DNA from: Typha latifolia | Taxonomy: Eukaryota; Streptophyta; Magnoliopsida; Poales; Typhaceae | NCBI GenBank assembly: GCA_019914945.1 | Contig: CM034103.1 | Span: 10,044,001-10,108,000 of the forward strand | Direction: 5' to 3' | DNA length: 64,000 nt | Part shown: positions 52,916-62,735 of the stretch, piece by piece | Numbering within the stretch: position 1 is the first letter of the stretch | Layout of the letters: each line of letters begins with the position of its first letter | Notes under the pieces: model-generated | Databases searched by the model: none | Seen by the model: the letters and a program-made list of their open reading frames with translations, nothing else | Told to the model about the DNA's origin: nothing | Translations under genes and position numbers: made by a program

Positions 52916-53986
52916 TGTTAGATTTTGTAATTGGCAAATTGGTAATTAAACAAAGTTAGTCATAATGTACTCTCTAGTTTTTAGTGTATGAACTGTAGCA
53001 TAGTGTCCTATGAATTTTGGAAGATAAATGGAGCTGGTGCGACAAAGATTGAAGTTTGTTTGAAGGTTGTCCGAAGCTTGTTCGAAGTTCATTCGAAGCT
53101 TGTTCGAACAACTTCGAACGGATCTTGCCCGAGAGCTCCAGAAGATAAAGCTGAGTATTTTGTTCAAAGTTTGTTTGAACAAACTTCAATTGTTCGAAGT
53201 TGTTCGAAGTTTTTTCGAAGTTGTTCGAACAAACTTCGATTGTTCGAAGTTTTTCAAACTATTTTCGAAGTTGTTCGAACAAGACTTTCCCGAGAGCTCT
53301 AGAAAAATAATGTCGAGTTGTTTATCCGAAGTTGTTCGAATAAACTTCAATTGTTCGAAGTTGTTCGAACAAACTTCGAACAAAGATTTGCCCGAGATCT
53401 TTATAAGACATTCAAAGCAGTTTTCAATGGGTTTGTTCGAACCTATTCGAACATGTCGGAAAATGTTCACCTTTTTAGTCCAGATTACGGTTTGAGAAGC
53501 TTATCTTTTGGGGGGGCTATAAAAAGGAAAATCTTGAAGAAAATAAACAACTCATAGAGGCCAAAAAATCTCCATAGAGATCATTCAAAGGGAGAGTTGG
53601 GGAGATCAATATTTTATCTTGTTGGAGTTTCACTATATTGAAAGTTCAATTCAATATTGTCTCAAGGGTTATAGAGGCAAGTTTACAACCTTAAGGGTCA
53701 TCAAGGTTGGATACCAAGCACGAAAAATAGTGTATTGAGAGGGAGTCAAGTAAAACATCATCAAGAAAATTGTGGGAAATAACAATCGGGTTATAAGTGT
53801 TTTATAACTGTTATTTTTATAGTGTTTGGTTTGATCTCATAGAAGAGATCCGTGGTTTTTTACACTTGGTTGATAAGGGGGTTTTTCACGTTAAAATTGT
53901 CTTGATTGTGCTTGTGTTTTATATTTTAATTGTCTCTTATCATTCTAAGTGAAATAGATCTATTAAGAGATAATTTAATATTTTCA
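52916..53986 (+). mobile_element. Solo LTR, 1071 bp, TGTTAG...TTTTCA, TTCGAA-rich
   Basis: It starts TGTTAGATTTTGTAATTGGC and ends ATATTTTCA. The target duplication ACTAG lies at 52911-52915 and 53987-53991. Near the 3' side are GGGGGTTTTTCACGTTAAAATT and a T-rich end, as in Ty1/copia LTRs. The middle (53040-53460) is a tandem array of words built on GTTCGAAC. It is related to the minus-strand LTR at 60257-61154. No coding region is present. Confidence 0.88.
53040..53460. repeat. TTCGAA palindrome array inside the solo LTR
   Basis: More than a dozen TTCGAA hexamers, mostly as GTTCGAAGTTGTTCGAAC and variants with AAACTTC(G)AATT spacers. Many adjacent copies are inverted, so the DNA can form several small hairpins. 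Open frames here on both strands are by-products of the repeat. Confidence 0.9.
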
Positions 53987-53991
53987 ACTAG

Positions 53992-55162
53992 GATGCAGTG
54001 GAAAGCCTAATCTAAATTAATTTTATTTATTAACAAAACTACATTGTTCTTTGGAAACTCTAAAGGAGGATAATAGAAGATAGTACAAAATTATGGATTC
54101 TAAATAATTACATCTAGTTAAACCTTTAAGGACAAATTTTACTAATTAGCTAGTCTGTATTAATGGTAACTGTCATCCTTTTCCATAAATTTAGGATAAT
54201 ACAAGATAATACAAGATAATGCAATTATACAAAATCATGGATTCCCTCTTTCCACGACCAATTCGCCCTTCACCGATTACTTCTGAAACAGTGGACGTCG
54301 ATCTCCCAGGATACAACGACTACCTTGCACTCAAAAGGAAGCAACTTTCGAATGCCTTATTCAACCTTAACCGTGCGTGCGAACCGAGCCGAGTCAGGCA
54401 GCGTGCGTGTGTGAGTTAAGTTGCATAGTAACATTTACCCATAAAATAGGTACCCCTTTTGGGGCCAAAAGCCCTTATTACTTATATATCATACTAGCAT
54501 TTCTCAAATATCCAATATGGTACTAAACTCACTTTTCTTTATTTTTCATTACCATAATATCCACTTTAGAGCCAATTTTTATTCACTTCTCTTCATGGAT
54601 TTAACTAAATAAATATATGACAATAAAATACTTTTTGAGCTAAATTAATTCCACTATTAAACTATCATTAATAATGTGTGGGCCCTACTTAAATTTAGCT
54701 CAAAGTTAATAAAAAATTCATGTCAAATAAATGAAATTATCAAACAGAGATTGAGAGGAGATTCTGCACTAGTGTAGATAGTGTCGAAGACATTGACAGG
54801 AGAAGAGAATTTATGCATGGAAAATCTCATAAAACACCTAATTATCCAAGTATCCAGTCAACTTTATTAAACGATTCATGGAATATAGAGTATAAGAAGT
54901 TCTCTTTGTTAATCATAGATGATAAAAGACCAGTCACGTACCTTTCATTATAGTCATTTATGACTTTGATCAAGTCTCAATCCTCATAGGTGAACTTGGA
55001 ATCGACAAGAAATTAAAAAAGGAAATATTCAAATCAAACATCTAATAATTTCAAGCATTTTGAGTTGAAACTCAGCTTGGCTTGTTTACCGGGTCAGATG
55101 TACAGATCATCAAGCTTATATATATACTTTGCAAAGACAAAAAGAACATAACAAGTTGTAAA
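53992..55162. other. Spacer and promoter of A3
   Basis: Most is AT-rich and without a recognised gene. A 60-codon frame at about 54237-54419 (MDSLFPRPIRPS, later NDYLALKRKQL) looks more protein-like than its surroundings but matches nothing I know. From about 54915 the sequence again follows the A1/A2 promoter (GACTTTGATCAAGTCTCAATCC). It contains GTCAGATGTACAGA and a TATATATATAC box at 55117-55127. Confidence 0.45.
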
Positions 55163-56240
55163 ATGGGGAAGACAATCAGTTTAATTGTAGTGTTCCTTTT
55201 GATCCTCCTTGCTTGCAGTTGCATTGAAAAAGTTGAGTCAAGAGCTTTGCAGCGATCAGTTGTTCATGGTATGATCTCGATCCTCTTTCCTACCTTTTCC
55301 TCCTTGCTTCCCTTTCGTTTTTGTATCTATAAATTTTCTAGCTTTCTTTTGGGTTAATTACCTGTAGAGTAGTACCCTCTTTTTACGTAAATCCTCTCAG
55401 TTACTTTTTGTTATATGTAGACCCTCTAAATGCCTCGTCCATTTATTGTTTATCTGGTTTTTCCTATCAAGAAAAATCTCATATGGTTCTGTAACCTAAT
55501 CAAATTTAGAAGATGAAAAAAAGAAGAGAGAAATCGAGAATAGGATGTTTAATTGATATCTTCCTCTTGCACTATTATTGATGGAAACTTTCAAATAGTT
55601 GAGGTGGTCGATCAAAGTGCGATAAAAAAGAAAGAAGATGTATATAAAAACATGTGATAGTTTGGCAAGAGGAAGAAGACGGATAAAAAAGAAGAAGATG
55701 TACATCAGAATTAAAACTAGCGTACTGTAATTTGAGAGTATTATATTTTGTGTGTATGATTGATCGGAATATACAACTAGCGATGTTTAATGTAATGGTA
55801 AGATTTCTTCTTGGGTTTAAGAGATCGTGAGTTTAAATCTCATAAAATCTCCTAAAAAATTAATGAGAATAAAACTGTTCAATTTTTCTTTATTTTATAA
55901 ATGACAAAAAACATTAAAAAATAATAATAAGATTTACAAAGAGTTAAAAGAGCAAGGACTTTTTCTTCAAGGATCAGACTGCTAAAATCATAAGATGAAC
56001 ACAAGGGTCAAACAAAATTACATCATTTAATAGCCAGTCTAGGTGTATACTAATTTTAATAGTCAGATTAATAGAAATGTTCCTGTTTTCCATATATTCT
56101 TGGCAGAGTTGAAGGAAACGTTAAGAATAAGAGTGGAGAAAGTAAGAAAGTCCACGTTGTTGTTCCTTTTTATTATCATAATCTCCAGTATTAGATAACC
56201 AATTGATCCAAAACTTTATGTTATTAGATACTTAACCAAC

Positions 56241-56290
<50 letters not shown>

Positions 56291-57876
56291 AGTGCAATAA
56301 AAGTGAGCTATTGACAGATTTGAACTCATACCTTCAAAAAAACAAGCTATTATCCTATTAAATAACCTGTTGATATAAAAACTTGAGCTATTAGGTAATT
56401 AACTAATAGCATATATGATATCATTAAAATGTAATATTATTGTAGCAGTTGATTCAAGGGAAGTGAAGCGATCATCTGTTCGTTGTGTACTATTTTTCTC
56501 ACTCTTGTTTTGTGTCTTTTAAACCGGTCTCCTACAAACTTCCGTATGATTGAGTATAGTCTAATCAGTAGTAGCTATAAGACTTTGGAGATGCAAATGA
56601 TACTTCTAAGCTCATTGGAATAGGCACAATTAGTATTCATTTAAGAAAGGCATGAATAAATGATGTGATTCGGGTCAGATCTGATCACATTATATGGATA
56701 TTGGGCTCGATGGATCGAGTCTAGTTATCTTATTTATTCTGCTTATATAGTTTAATTAGAGTCTAAGTAGGTTAGAGTTTATTTAATTAGCTAAGTTCAT
56801 TAACTTTTGCGCAGTTTTAGAAAAATATTCTACAGATATTCAACATTTAATCAAATATTATGAAAACACTTGGAGAAGATTGAAGACGTCATGATCTACA
56901 ACTTTCATATATCAAGTTTTCTCCAAATTAGGACTATATCTGTGTCATAATGAAGAAAAATTTTGAGTCGTATAAGCCTTTAGGGCTAAGTCCGAGTACG
57001 ACTCATTGTACTCGATCTCTATATATAGAGGCCATGGGCTTCTTAGTTTAAGCATCCAAGTATCCGGGCATTGAGAATTAATTGAGTTTAGTTATTTTAT
57101 TATTCTCGTATTTACCGTTTTTATCATAGTCGTTAGATCGTCTTTATTTTTCTAGAAGTAGATCTAACTTAGAAACCTAAATTCTACCTCTAATGCATAG
57201 GCACCATCACCTCCAGTAGCCACCTTACTATACGGTCATCCACCACCGCCCTTGGCCGTCCGTCACCCTCCGACAACTGCCACAACATCAGATATTTACT
57301 ATTTTGCCCCGTTTTGACCTTGCTCCACTATTTTAATTATATCTTTTGATCCAGACATCCGATTGACATGAAACTAGAGCCATTAGAACCCGAACTCATG
57401 AAGACTACCACCATCTAAATTTTTATAATTTTATTACATCTGGATTGGTCCAGATCTGGTCCGTAATAATAAGATGTTGCTCATGTTAGAATATAAATTA
57501 TAAAAATTATCATTTTCTAACAACTTAAACTTTTAGAGTAGTTAGTAAGTTAACATGATACCAGAGCTAGAGGTCATAGATTCAAATCCTGTCATTCTAA
57601 TTTTTGCTTAAAAATATTAAACTCTATCTATTGAAATTAAATCTATTTTTTAGGCCTATCAAAATGTTTCCCAAAAAGTGAGTTAACAGCTTCATTTCAC
57701 CTCTCATTTGTTGAATTCTTGTGTTATTGAACATTGTGCCTTTCTTTTCCTTTGCAGGAGAAAACAAGCTAATTCTTCGGAATGATGGAAGAAAGCTTCT
57801 TCGCAGCAGTCCAGGAATTTCTAGTCCCTTTGGGCACACTCCTCCTGGCAGCAGCAGTATACCTATCCATGACTAA
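55163..57876 (+). CDS. A3: small secreted-peptide precursor, 2 exons, 74 aa
   Basis: Exons 55163-55268 and 57758-57876 join in phase 1. The precursor starts MGKTIS, followed by the same hydrophobic core (VVFLLILLACSC) and ESRALQRSVVH. Exon 2 gives ENKLILRNDGRKLLRSSP, then GISSPFGHTPPG and the end SIPIHD shared with A1. It is four residues longer than A1 and A2 because of a short Ser/Gly insertion. The intron is the longest of the set (2.5 kb). It contains the 480-bp segment shared with A2, a TA microsatellite, a later solo LTR and the TRIM. It is probably a secreted signalling peptide; family and receptor are unknown. Confidence 0.75.
56244..56281. repeat. (TA)n microsatellite in A3 intron
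   Basis: About 38 bp of alternating TA, absent from A1 and A2. Confidence 0.95.
56660..57467 (+). mobile_element. L-family solo LTR in A3 intron
   Basis: The segment from TGTGATTCGGGTCAG to GGTCCAGATCTGGTCCGTAA matches the LTRs at 47762 and 49155. Introns of A1, A2 and A4 read through this point (CATGAATAAGATGTTGCTC in A4), which marks the empty site. A candidate 5-bp duplication AATAA lies at 56655-56659 and 57468-57472. The 3' terminus appears mutated from CGTAACA. Confidence 0.8.
57484..57688 (+). mobile_element. Truncated TRIM in A3 intron
   Basis: The left repeat starts with the canonical TGTTAGAATATAAA. The internal part is present (GATACCAGAGC primer-site region). The right repeat has lost most of its length and keeps only GTGAGTTAACA. 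Confidence 0.75.
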
Positions 57877-58069
57877 ACCAAGATGAAAAGGGATGAAAGA
57901 TGGAAGTCATATAGATTTACACATAGTTTTAGACCTAAGGTTATTAGTTTTATACCTCACGTTTTTAGCTTTATTTTTATTTTTATCCTTTCTCCTATAT
58001 TAGTGTAGCAAAATGCTACATCATTGTACTATTTATGGTACTGTAGCAGTGAATAATGACGTTAAATGA

Positions 58070-58864
58070 CTATATATTTTTGGGATAATTTTCTTTTCAC
58101 CCCCTAAACTATCACTCATTTCCATAATAACTAGCTAAACTTTTTTTTAGTATGCACCGATCCCCTAAACTTAAAAATTCCTCACCCTGGCCCTCTAATG
58201 CCATTAATAGAACTAGTGAATTGACCACATTGCCCCTCCACTTATAATGGTGGGATAGTTACGTGGTAGAGCTAAAATTAAGTATTTAAATTTTTTTGTC
58301 AAATTCCTATATTGCCCTAATCCCCTTTCTCCCAAAATTCTTCATTCCTCTCCCCTCCAAGAGTTCGATGGCTTCCCTCCTTGGCGTGATCGATGATGAT
58401 TTCCTTGACCTCCATGGTTAAGTGTTTCATGGAGAGAGTGGTCGAAGCTCGTCGTTGGTTCTAAGCACCACAGTGGCGGGGGAGTGGTCAATGGACCTCA
58501 AAGCATGAGAGTGGTCAATGGACCTCGGGGGATATGATGTGCAGTTGTTGGCCTCTTCCTCTTGCCTTCTCTAGGACTATATACAAGAGCTTTCCCTTCT
58601 CCTTCCTTCCTGAGCGGGATGCCGAGGGTGGTGCCGTGATCGACCACACACATGAAGTGCACATTGGCTCCAAGAACCACTTCAATAAGAGTCAGCCTAG
58701 GTTCGGCTCAGCCAGCCTCTCATAGAGCTGGGTAGTGTCGGTCGTCACCCTCACCACCCATAGGAACAGTGCCCGCTGTTCTTCAACTTGCGCACAATCT
58801 CTCTAATATGTTACTCCGTGCACACGTCCAAGCTCCCGAAATGAGGAACACGATGTCAATTGTA
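58070..58864 (-). pseudogene. Second copy of the UGT-like relic block
   Basis: Parallel to 43080-43843 plus 46972-47200, in the same order, without the solo LTR. A minus-strand stretch gives TLGIPLRKEGEGKALV and HHIPRGPL. It stops at about 58860, where it is joined directly to the middle of an L-family LTR. Non-functional. Confidence 0.45.
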
Positions 58865-59531
58865 CCATTATTTTTAAATTAATTCATGATGTAAATCCTT
58901 AAGGCAAGTCTAATTAAGTCATATGAGTCATTAAATCAAGTCCAATTAAGGTATATAAGTCGTTAAGACAAATCTAGTTAAGTCAAGTAAGCCTTTAAAT
59001 TAAGTTTAATTAAGTCATGTATGTCTTTAATACAAATCCTAATTCGAGTAGTGTAAGACTTTAGGACTAGTTTTTGTATGACTCATTGTATCTAACTTCT
59101 ATATATAGAGGGGTTGAGCTCTTTTATTTAATCATCAAAACATTGAGAAATTATTGAGTTTAGCTAATTTATTATTATCGCATTTACTATTTTATCATAA
59201 TTGTTAGATTGTCTTTATCTTCATAGGAGTACATTTTACTCGTAGAACCCTTCCAAGCTTTCAAACTCTAGCCACCACCTTACTCCATGAGCTACCATAT
59301 CTTACGGTTGTCCACCACCACCCCTGGCTGTCCGCTACTCTCCGACAACCACTACAACATTAGATAATTACCAATCTGTCAAGTTCTAACTTTCCTCCGC
59401 TTTTTTAATTTTATCTTTCCATTTCGACTTAGAATCATGTGAAACAAAAGTATTTAGATTCGTGATTTCCGAGACTTCCTCTCATAAAAGTATCATAATT
59501 TTCTTATATCTAGATTATACCAAATCTGATT
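58865..59531 (+). mobile_element. 5'-truncated L-family LTR
   Basis: It starts within the LTR (TTAATTCATGATGTAAATCC) and runs to the canonical end GATTCGTAACA. It is closest in structure to LTR2 at 49155-49845 and is followed by the same transposon-protein flank (TTCAACGCATTCTAAGGTTC). Confidence 0.75.
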
Positions 59532-59640
59532 CGTAACATTCAACGCATTCTAAGGTTCAAGGTGTATCACCAGGCAGTACTTTGAGTTTTGAATATGGTG
59601 ATGCTCCTACTTTGCCTAAGATTGCCAAGACCATTTGGGG
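59532..59640 (+). pseudogene. Fragment of the transposon-protein relic
   Basis: Matches 49846-49985 with deletions (VQGV, then YFEF, then DAPTLPKIAKT in broken frame) and ends at a G-run. A (GA)n microsatellite follows at 59692-59714. Confidence 0.55.
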
Positions 59641-59933
59641 GGGGGGGAGGGATGATGCGTGGAGTTCACCTCGAGGAGGGGAAGAAATAGGGAGAGAGAG
59701 AGAGAGAGAGAGAGTGGGACAATGATATATCTCGCCTTCAGACATGGAGGAAATTAATTTGAATTCCACTAAATTCTATCTTTTGTAATTGTCCAAAGAT
59801 AATAGTATTACCATACACTGTATCATGATTGATTGCTACTTGATTATAATTTATTTTTAAGCTTCTTTGTTAGATAAATGTACTTCTAACTCGGGTAAAG
59901 GATGACAAAACTATAAGCTTAGTTCGTTTGCAG

Positions 59934-60061
59934 ACCATAACGAACTCAGATCACAGAGGCATGGCAGAGAACTCTTGGGTGACAGAAATGGTGGAAGCCT
60001 GCCTTCGCATCTTGGAAATACTAGTAATTACAATCAAGTAGATCCTAGAAAAGGACAGTGA
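59934..60061 (+). pseudogene. B2: orphan second exon of a B-type peptide gene
   Basis: After a TTTGCAG acceptor, a phase-1 exon encodes RSQRHGRELLGDRNGG, then PSHLGNTSNYNQVD and a stop. The GRELLGDRN core matches B1. The phase would fit an A-type exon 1, but no exon 1 is visible upstream. Instead 59740-59880 resembles the 3' flank of B1, so this looks like the tail end of a broken tandem pair. The exon itself is open, so an upstream exon outside the expected place cannot be excluded. Confidence 0.55.
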
Positions 60062-60256
60062 TATTTCTCCCATATACTAAGAGGAAATTTATTTATAGAT
60101 GATTAATTTGTAATATTTACTAATGAATGTACATCCGAGTTTGGTAGTGGGTTAATATAATTTAAGAAAAACACACGCACAAAATGTTGCGGATATCATT
60201 TGATAGTTTGTACAAAATTTGAGAAATGCTATACAAAAAACATAATTTAGATGTGG

Positions 60257-61154
60257 TGAAAAACTCATAGACACAATGATATCACTCGTTTGCTAAAGTA
60301 AAAGTCTGAAGAAATATTAAAAATGAAAACAGAGATGAACGCCAAGATTTTAACGTGGAAAAGTCAAAATGGGGAAAAAACTACGAATCCAAACTCGAAT
60401 CAAAACCAATCACTAGGATAGTAGTAGTTACAAGACTGACTCACAAAATAACCCGTCGATCTAAATGATTTTGTTCCTCGAGATTGTTCTTTCGTTTAGA
60501 TAGCATTTAAGACGAAAGATTAAGCTTTTTAGAAGAGTAGAACCTTGTTAGTTAAAGAACTGATGTAGCCTTAAGAAGTCTCCTTCAATATTGCTTCTTC
60601 AACCACACTAGATTTAGGGCATCACAATCCTTATATATGATCTCCAAGATAGAGTCAAATCAAAGTCTTTTCCGAACTCACGAAAGTCTAAGAATTTCAA
60701 ACTTCGTTGGTGCGTTCGAACGCGGCCCGGGTGCGTTCGAACAGCCTGACTTGATTTCAGGTATGTTCGAACAAGCCCAAGTGCGTTCGAACACGACAAC
60801 TTGAACTTTTCAGGTTGCGTTCGAACGCATTTGTGAACGCTGCTCTCGGTCTGTGTGAACGCATGTACCCGCATTTGAACGCGTTTGTGAATGCAGCTCT
60901 TGGTCTGTGTGAACGCATGTATCCGTGTTCGAACGCGCTTGTGAACGCAGCTCTCAGTCTGTGTGAACGCATGAGCCCGCGTTCGAACGCGCTTGTGAAC
61001 GCGATGTGAATGCGATGTGAACTCAAAAGCTTTTCTCAAATAATCTTACAATTCTTCAAACTAGAGATTTTCTAGACTTGTATAAAGCTCATATACATCT
61101 ATAAATACACTTAAAATATTTTGTACACAATTGCCAACAAATAAAAACCTAACA
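60257..61154 (-). mobile_element. Solo LTR, 898 bp, TTCGAA-rich, minus orientation
   Basis: The reverse complement starts TGTTAGGTTTTTATTTGTTG and ends GAGTTTTTCA. The target duplication TGTGG lies at 60252-60256 and 61155-61159. The paralogous block at 39.66 kb (ATTTAGATGCGGTATAAG) is the empty site. It shares TTGGCAA-TTG near the start and CCACGTTAAAAT near the end with the solo LTR at 52916-53986. No coding region is present. Confidence 0.9.
60830..60995. repeat. 54-bp tandem repeat inside the solo LTR
   Basis: Three copies spaced exactly 54 bp contain GTTCGAACGCG, TTGTGAACGCAGCTCT and CTGTGTGAACGCATG. More GTTCGAAC words lie to the left (60710-60830). Because 54 is a multiple of 3, long meaningless frames appear on both strands. 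Confidence 0.9.
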
Positions 61155-61269
61155 TGTGGTATGAGTTCTAAATTATTTTAGCTACATTTTGTTTCTTAAA
61201 CTGAAATAAGTTCAGTTATACCGATTTAGGCTAACATGTATTTGGATGTAACCCAGTATGGTGTAAAGG

Positions 61270-61765
61270 CGTATATGAGTGTAGCTTGAGCAAGCTGGGC
61301 TTAGCTTCGCTCGGCTCCAAATTAGTATATCTTTAGCTTGAACTCTGACTCGAGATAAGCTAAATAATGCAACCTTGGCTCGTCTCACTGAAATATCGAG
61401 CCATCTCGAATCAGCTCGACTAGCTCAATTCAAAAACCTATCACTCTATTATGTTAATCTATCAAATTTCTGATATGGAACTACATATTTAAGATTCTCC
61501 ATGGAAAAATAGCAAAGAAATAGAATATGATAGGATTTGAATCAGGTTAGGTAGTTTAAAGTAAACTGCTTTAATCGTGCTACATAAAATTTATACATTT
61601 ATTTTGATATATATATATATATATAATATCATCTTACATATTATATATTTGAGTCAAGCTCGAGCAAACTAACTCTAGCTCGGCTAAGCGAGCTCGGCTC
61701 GATTTCATTTAGAACTCGAGCCGAGTTCATGTGCCTCCCAAGCCGACGAATTTTTTTTGACACCC
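61270..61765. mobile_element. Unclassified insertion rich in GAGCTCG/GGCTCG words
   Basis: It lies in a segment that is contiguous in the paralogous block at 39.77 kb. TAAAGG flanks it at 61264-61269 and 61766-61771. The interior repeats AGCTCGGCTC, GAGCCGAG and AGCTTGAGC words. The right end, reversed, starts GGGTGTCAAA, a common terminus of non-autonomous plant DNA elements. No coding region is present. Confidence 0.6.
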
Positions 61766-62068
61766 TAAAGGATGGCATAATAATTATATTTATTATAATA
61801 AAAAAAAATTAAGAGATAGAAATTCTTATTACTCGTTTGGCCCATTAATATGCGTTGAAAGTCACTGAAACACACTAATCTCTCCACGAAGGATATCGTC
61901 TACAAAATGGATTGAAATTCTATCATGCCCGTTCCAAACTTTAGTAGGTCAAACATCAGGTATCATTATTAAGCAAATCAATCATCATACAATAGTTAAA
62001 ATTGTACATGCTACTGATTATAAGTTATAATATATTCTAGAGTAAGAACTTTAAATAGATATATCTGT

Positions 62069-62735
62069 TACGAAGTAGATCTGGACCGATTCGAACATAA
62101 AAAAATTATAAAAATTTAAGTGGTGGTATCCTCGTGTGTTAGTGCCTCCTCTAATATCAGAAGAAGGTCTCAAAGGTGGTCGTGGTCTAGTACTCGCAGT
62201 AGCTGTTTTTAAAACCACTGAATTTTCAGCCGACGTTCTAGGTGCAAACCGCCCATCTCGGTTGCCCCAATTGGTTTTCGCTGCCATCTTTAGAGCTTTA
62301 TATTTTTGCTCCATCCTCACGGTTTTCTCAAATGCCTCCTCAAGAGTAGTAGGACATAGAGCACGAACATTTGCTTGTATCTCATCCCGCAGTCTTGAAA
62401 TAAATATATTCATCAATGTCCGTTCGGGCCACGGTGGCTCACAAACTAAGCTTGGTACTCCAATACGGTCGTCCTTTGAACTATCTTGCTTAATATGGCA
62501 GTAAAATTTTCATATGCCGCCGTCCCAAATCTGCGTGTAATCCTTTTATAAAAATCAATCCATCCGGTAAATCCACTACCACGAAGAATCGATCTATACC
62601 AATGCAATATCGTTCCTTAGAGGTGAAAGCTTGCCATCTGGACTTTTGCATCTTTCGTTATACCTTGACAAGCAAAATATTGTTTAACTTGAAACACTCA
62701 ATCTGTTGGATCACCACCTTGAAATTTTGGAAAGT
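62069..62735 (-). pseudogene. Ty3/gypsy gag fragment fused to an L-family LTR end
   Basis: On the minus strand 62735-62150 encodes, with at least two frame or stop defects, the start FPKFQGGDPTDWV, then WYRSILRGSGFTGW, RFGTAAYENF, and RDEIQANVRALCPTTLEEAF. This is the standard order of a Retrotransposon_gag domain. It is joined near 62140 to an LTR 3' end finishing GTAACA at 62069. The pol region and the other LTR are missing. Its right edge at 62735 cuts into the A4 intron. Confidence 0.75.

Noticed and set aside
52946..53557. Several overlapping frames with repeated SKLFEQ/VVRT words
   Set aside because: They come from the TTCGAA palindrome array, which reads open in several frames at once.
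54221..54419. 66-codon frame with MDSLFPRPIRPS
   Set aside because: Looks somewhat protein-like, but has no recognised domain, no splice partner and no duplicate; kept only as a note in the spacer.
60614..61039. A 141-codon minus-strand frame with repeated HAFTQTES units
   Set aside because: It is a shadow of the 54-bp non-coding tandem repeat in a solo LTR.
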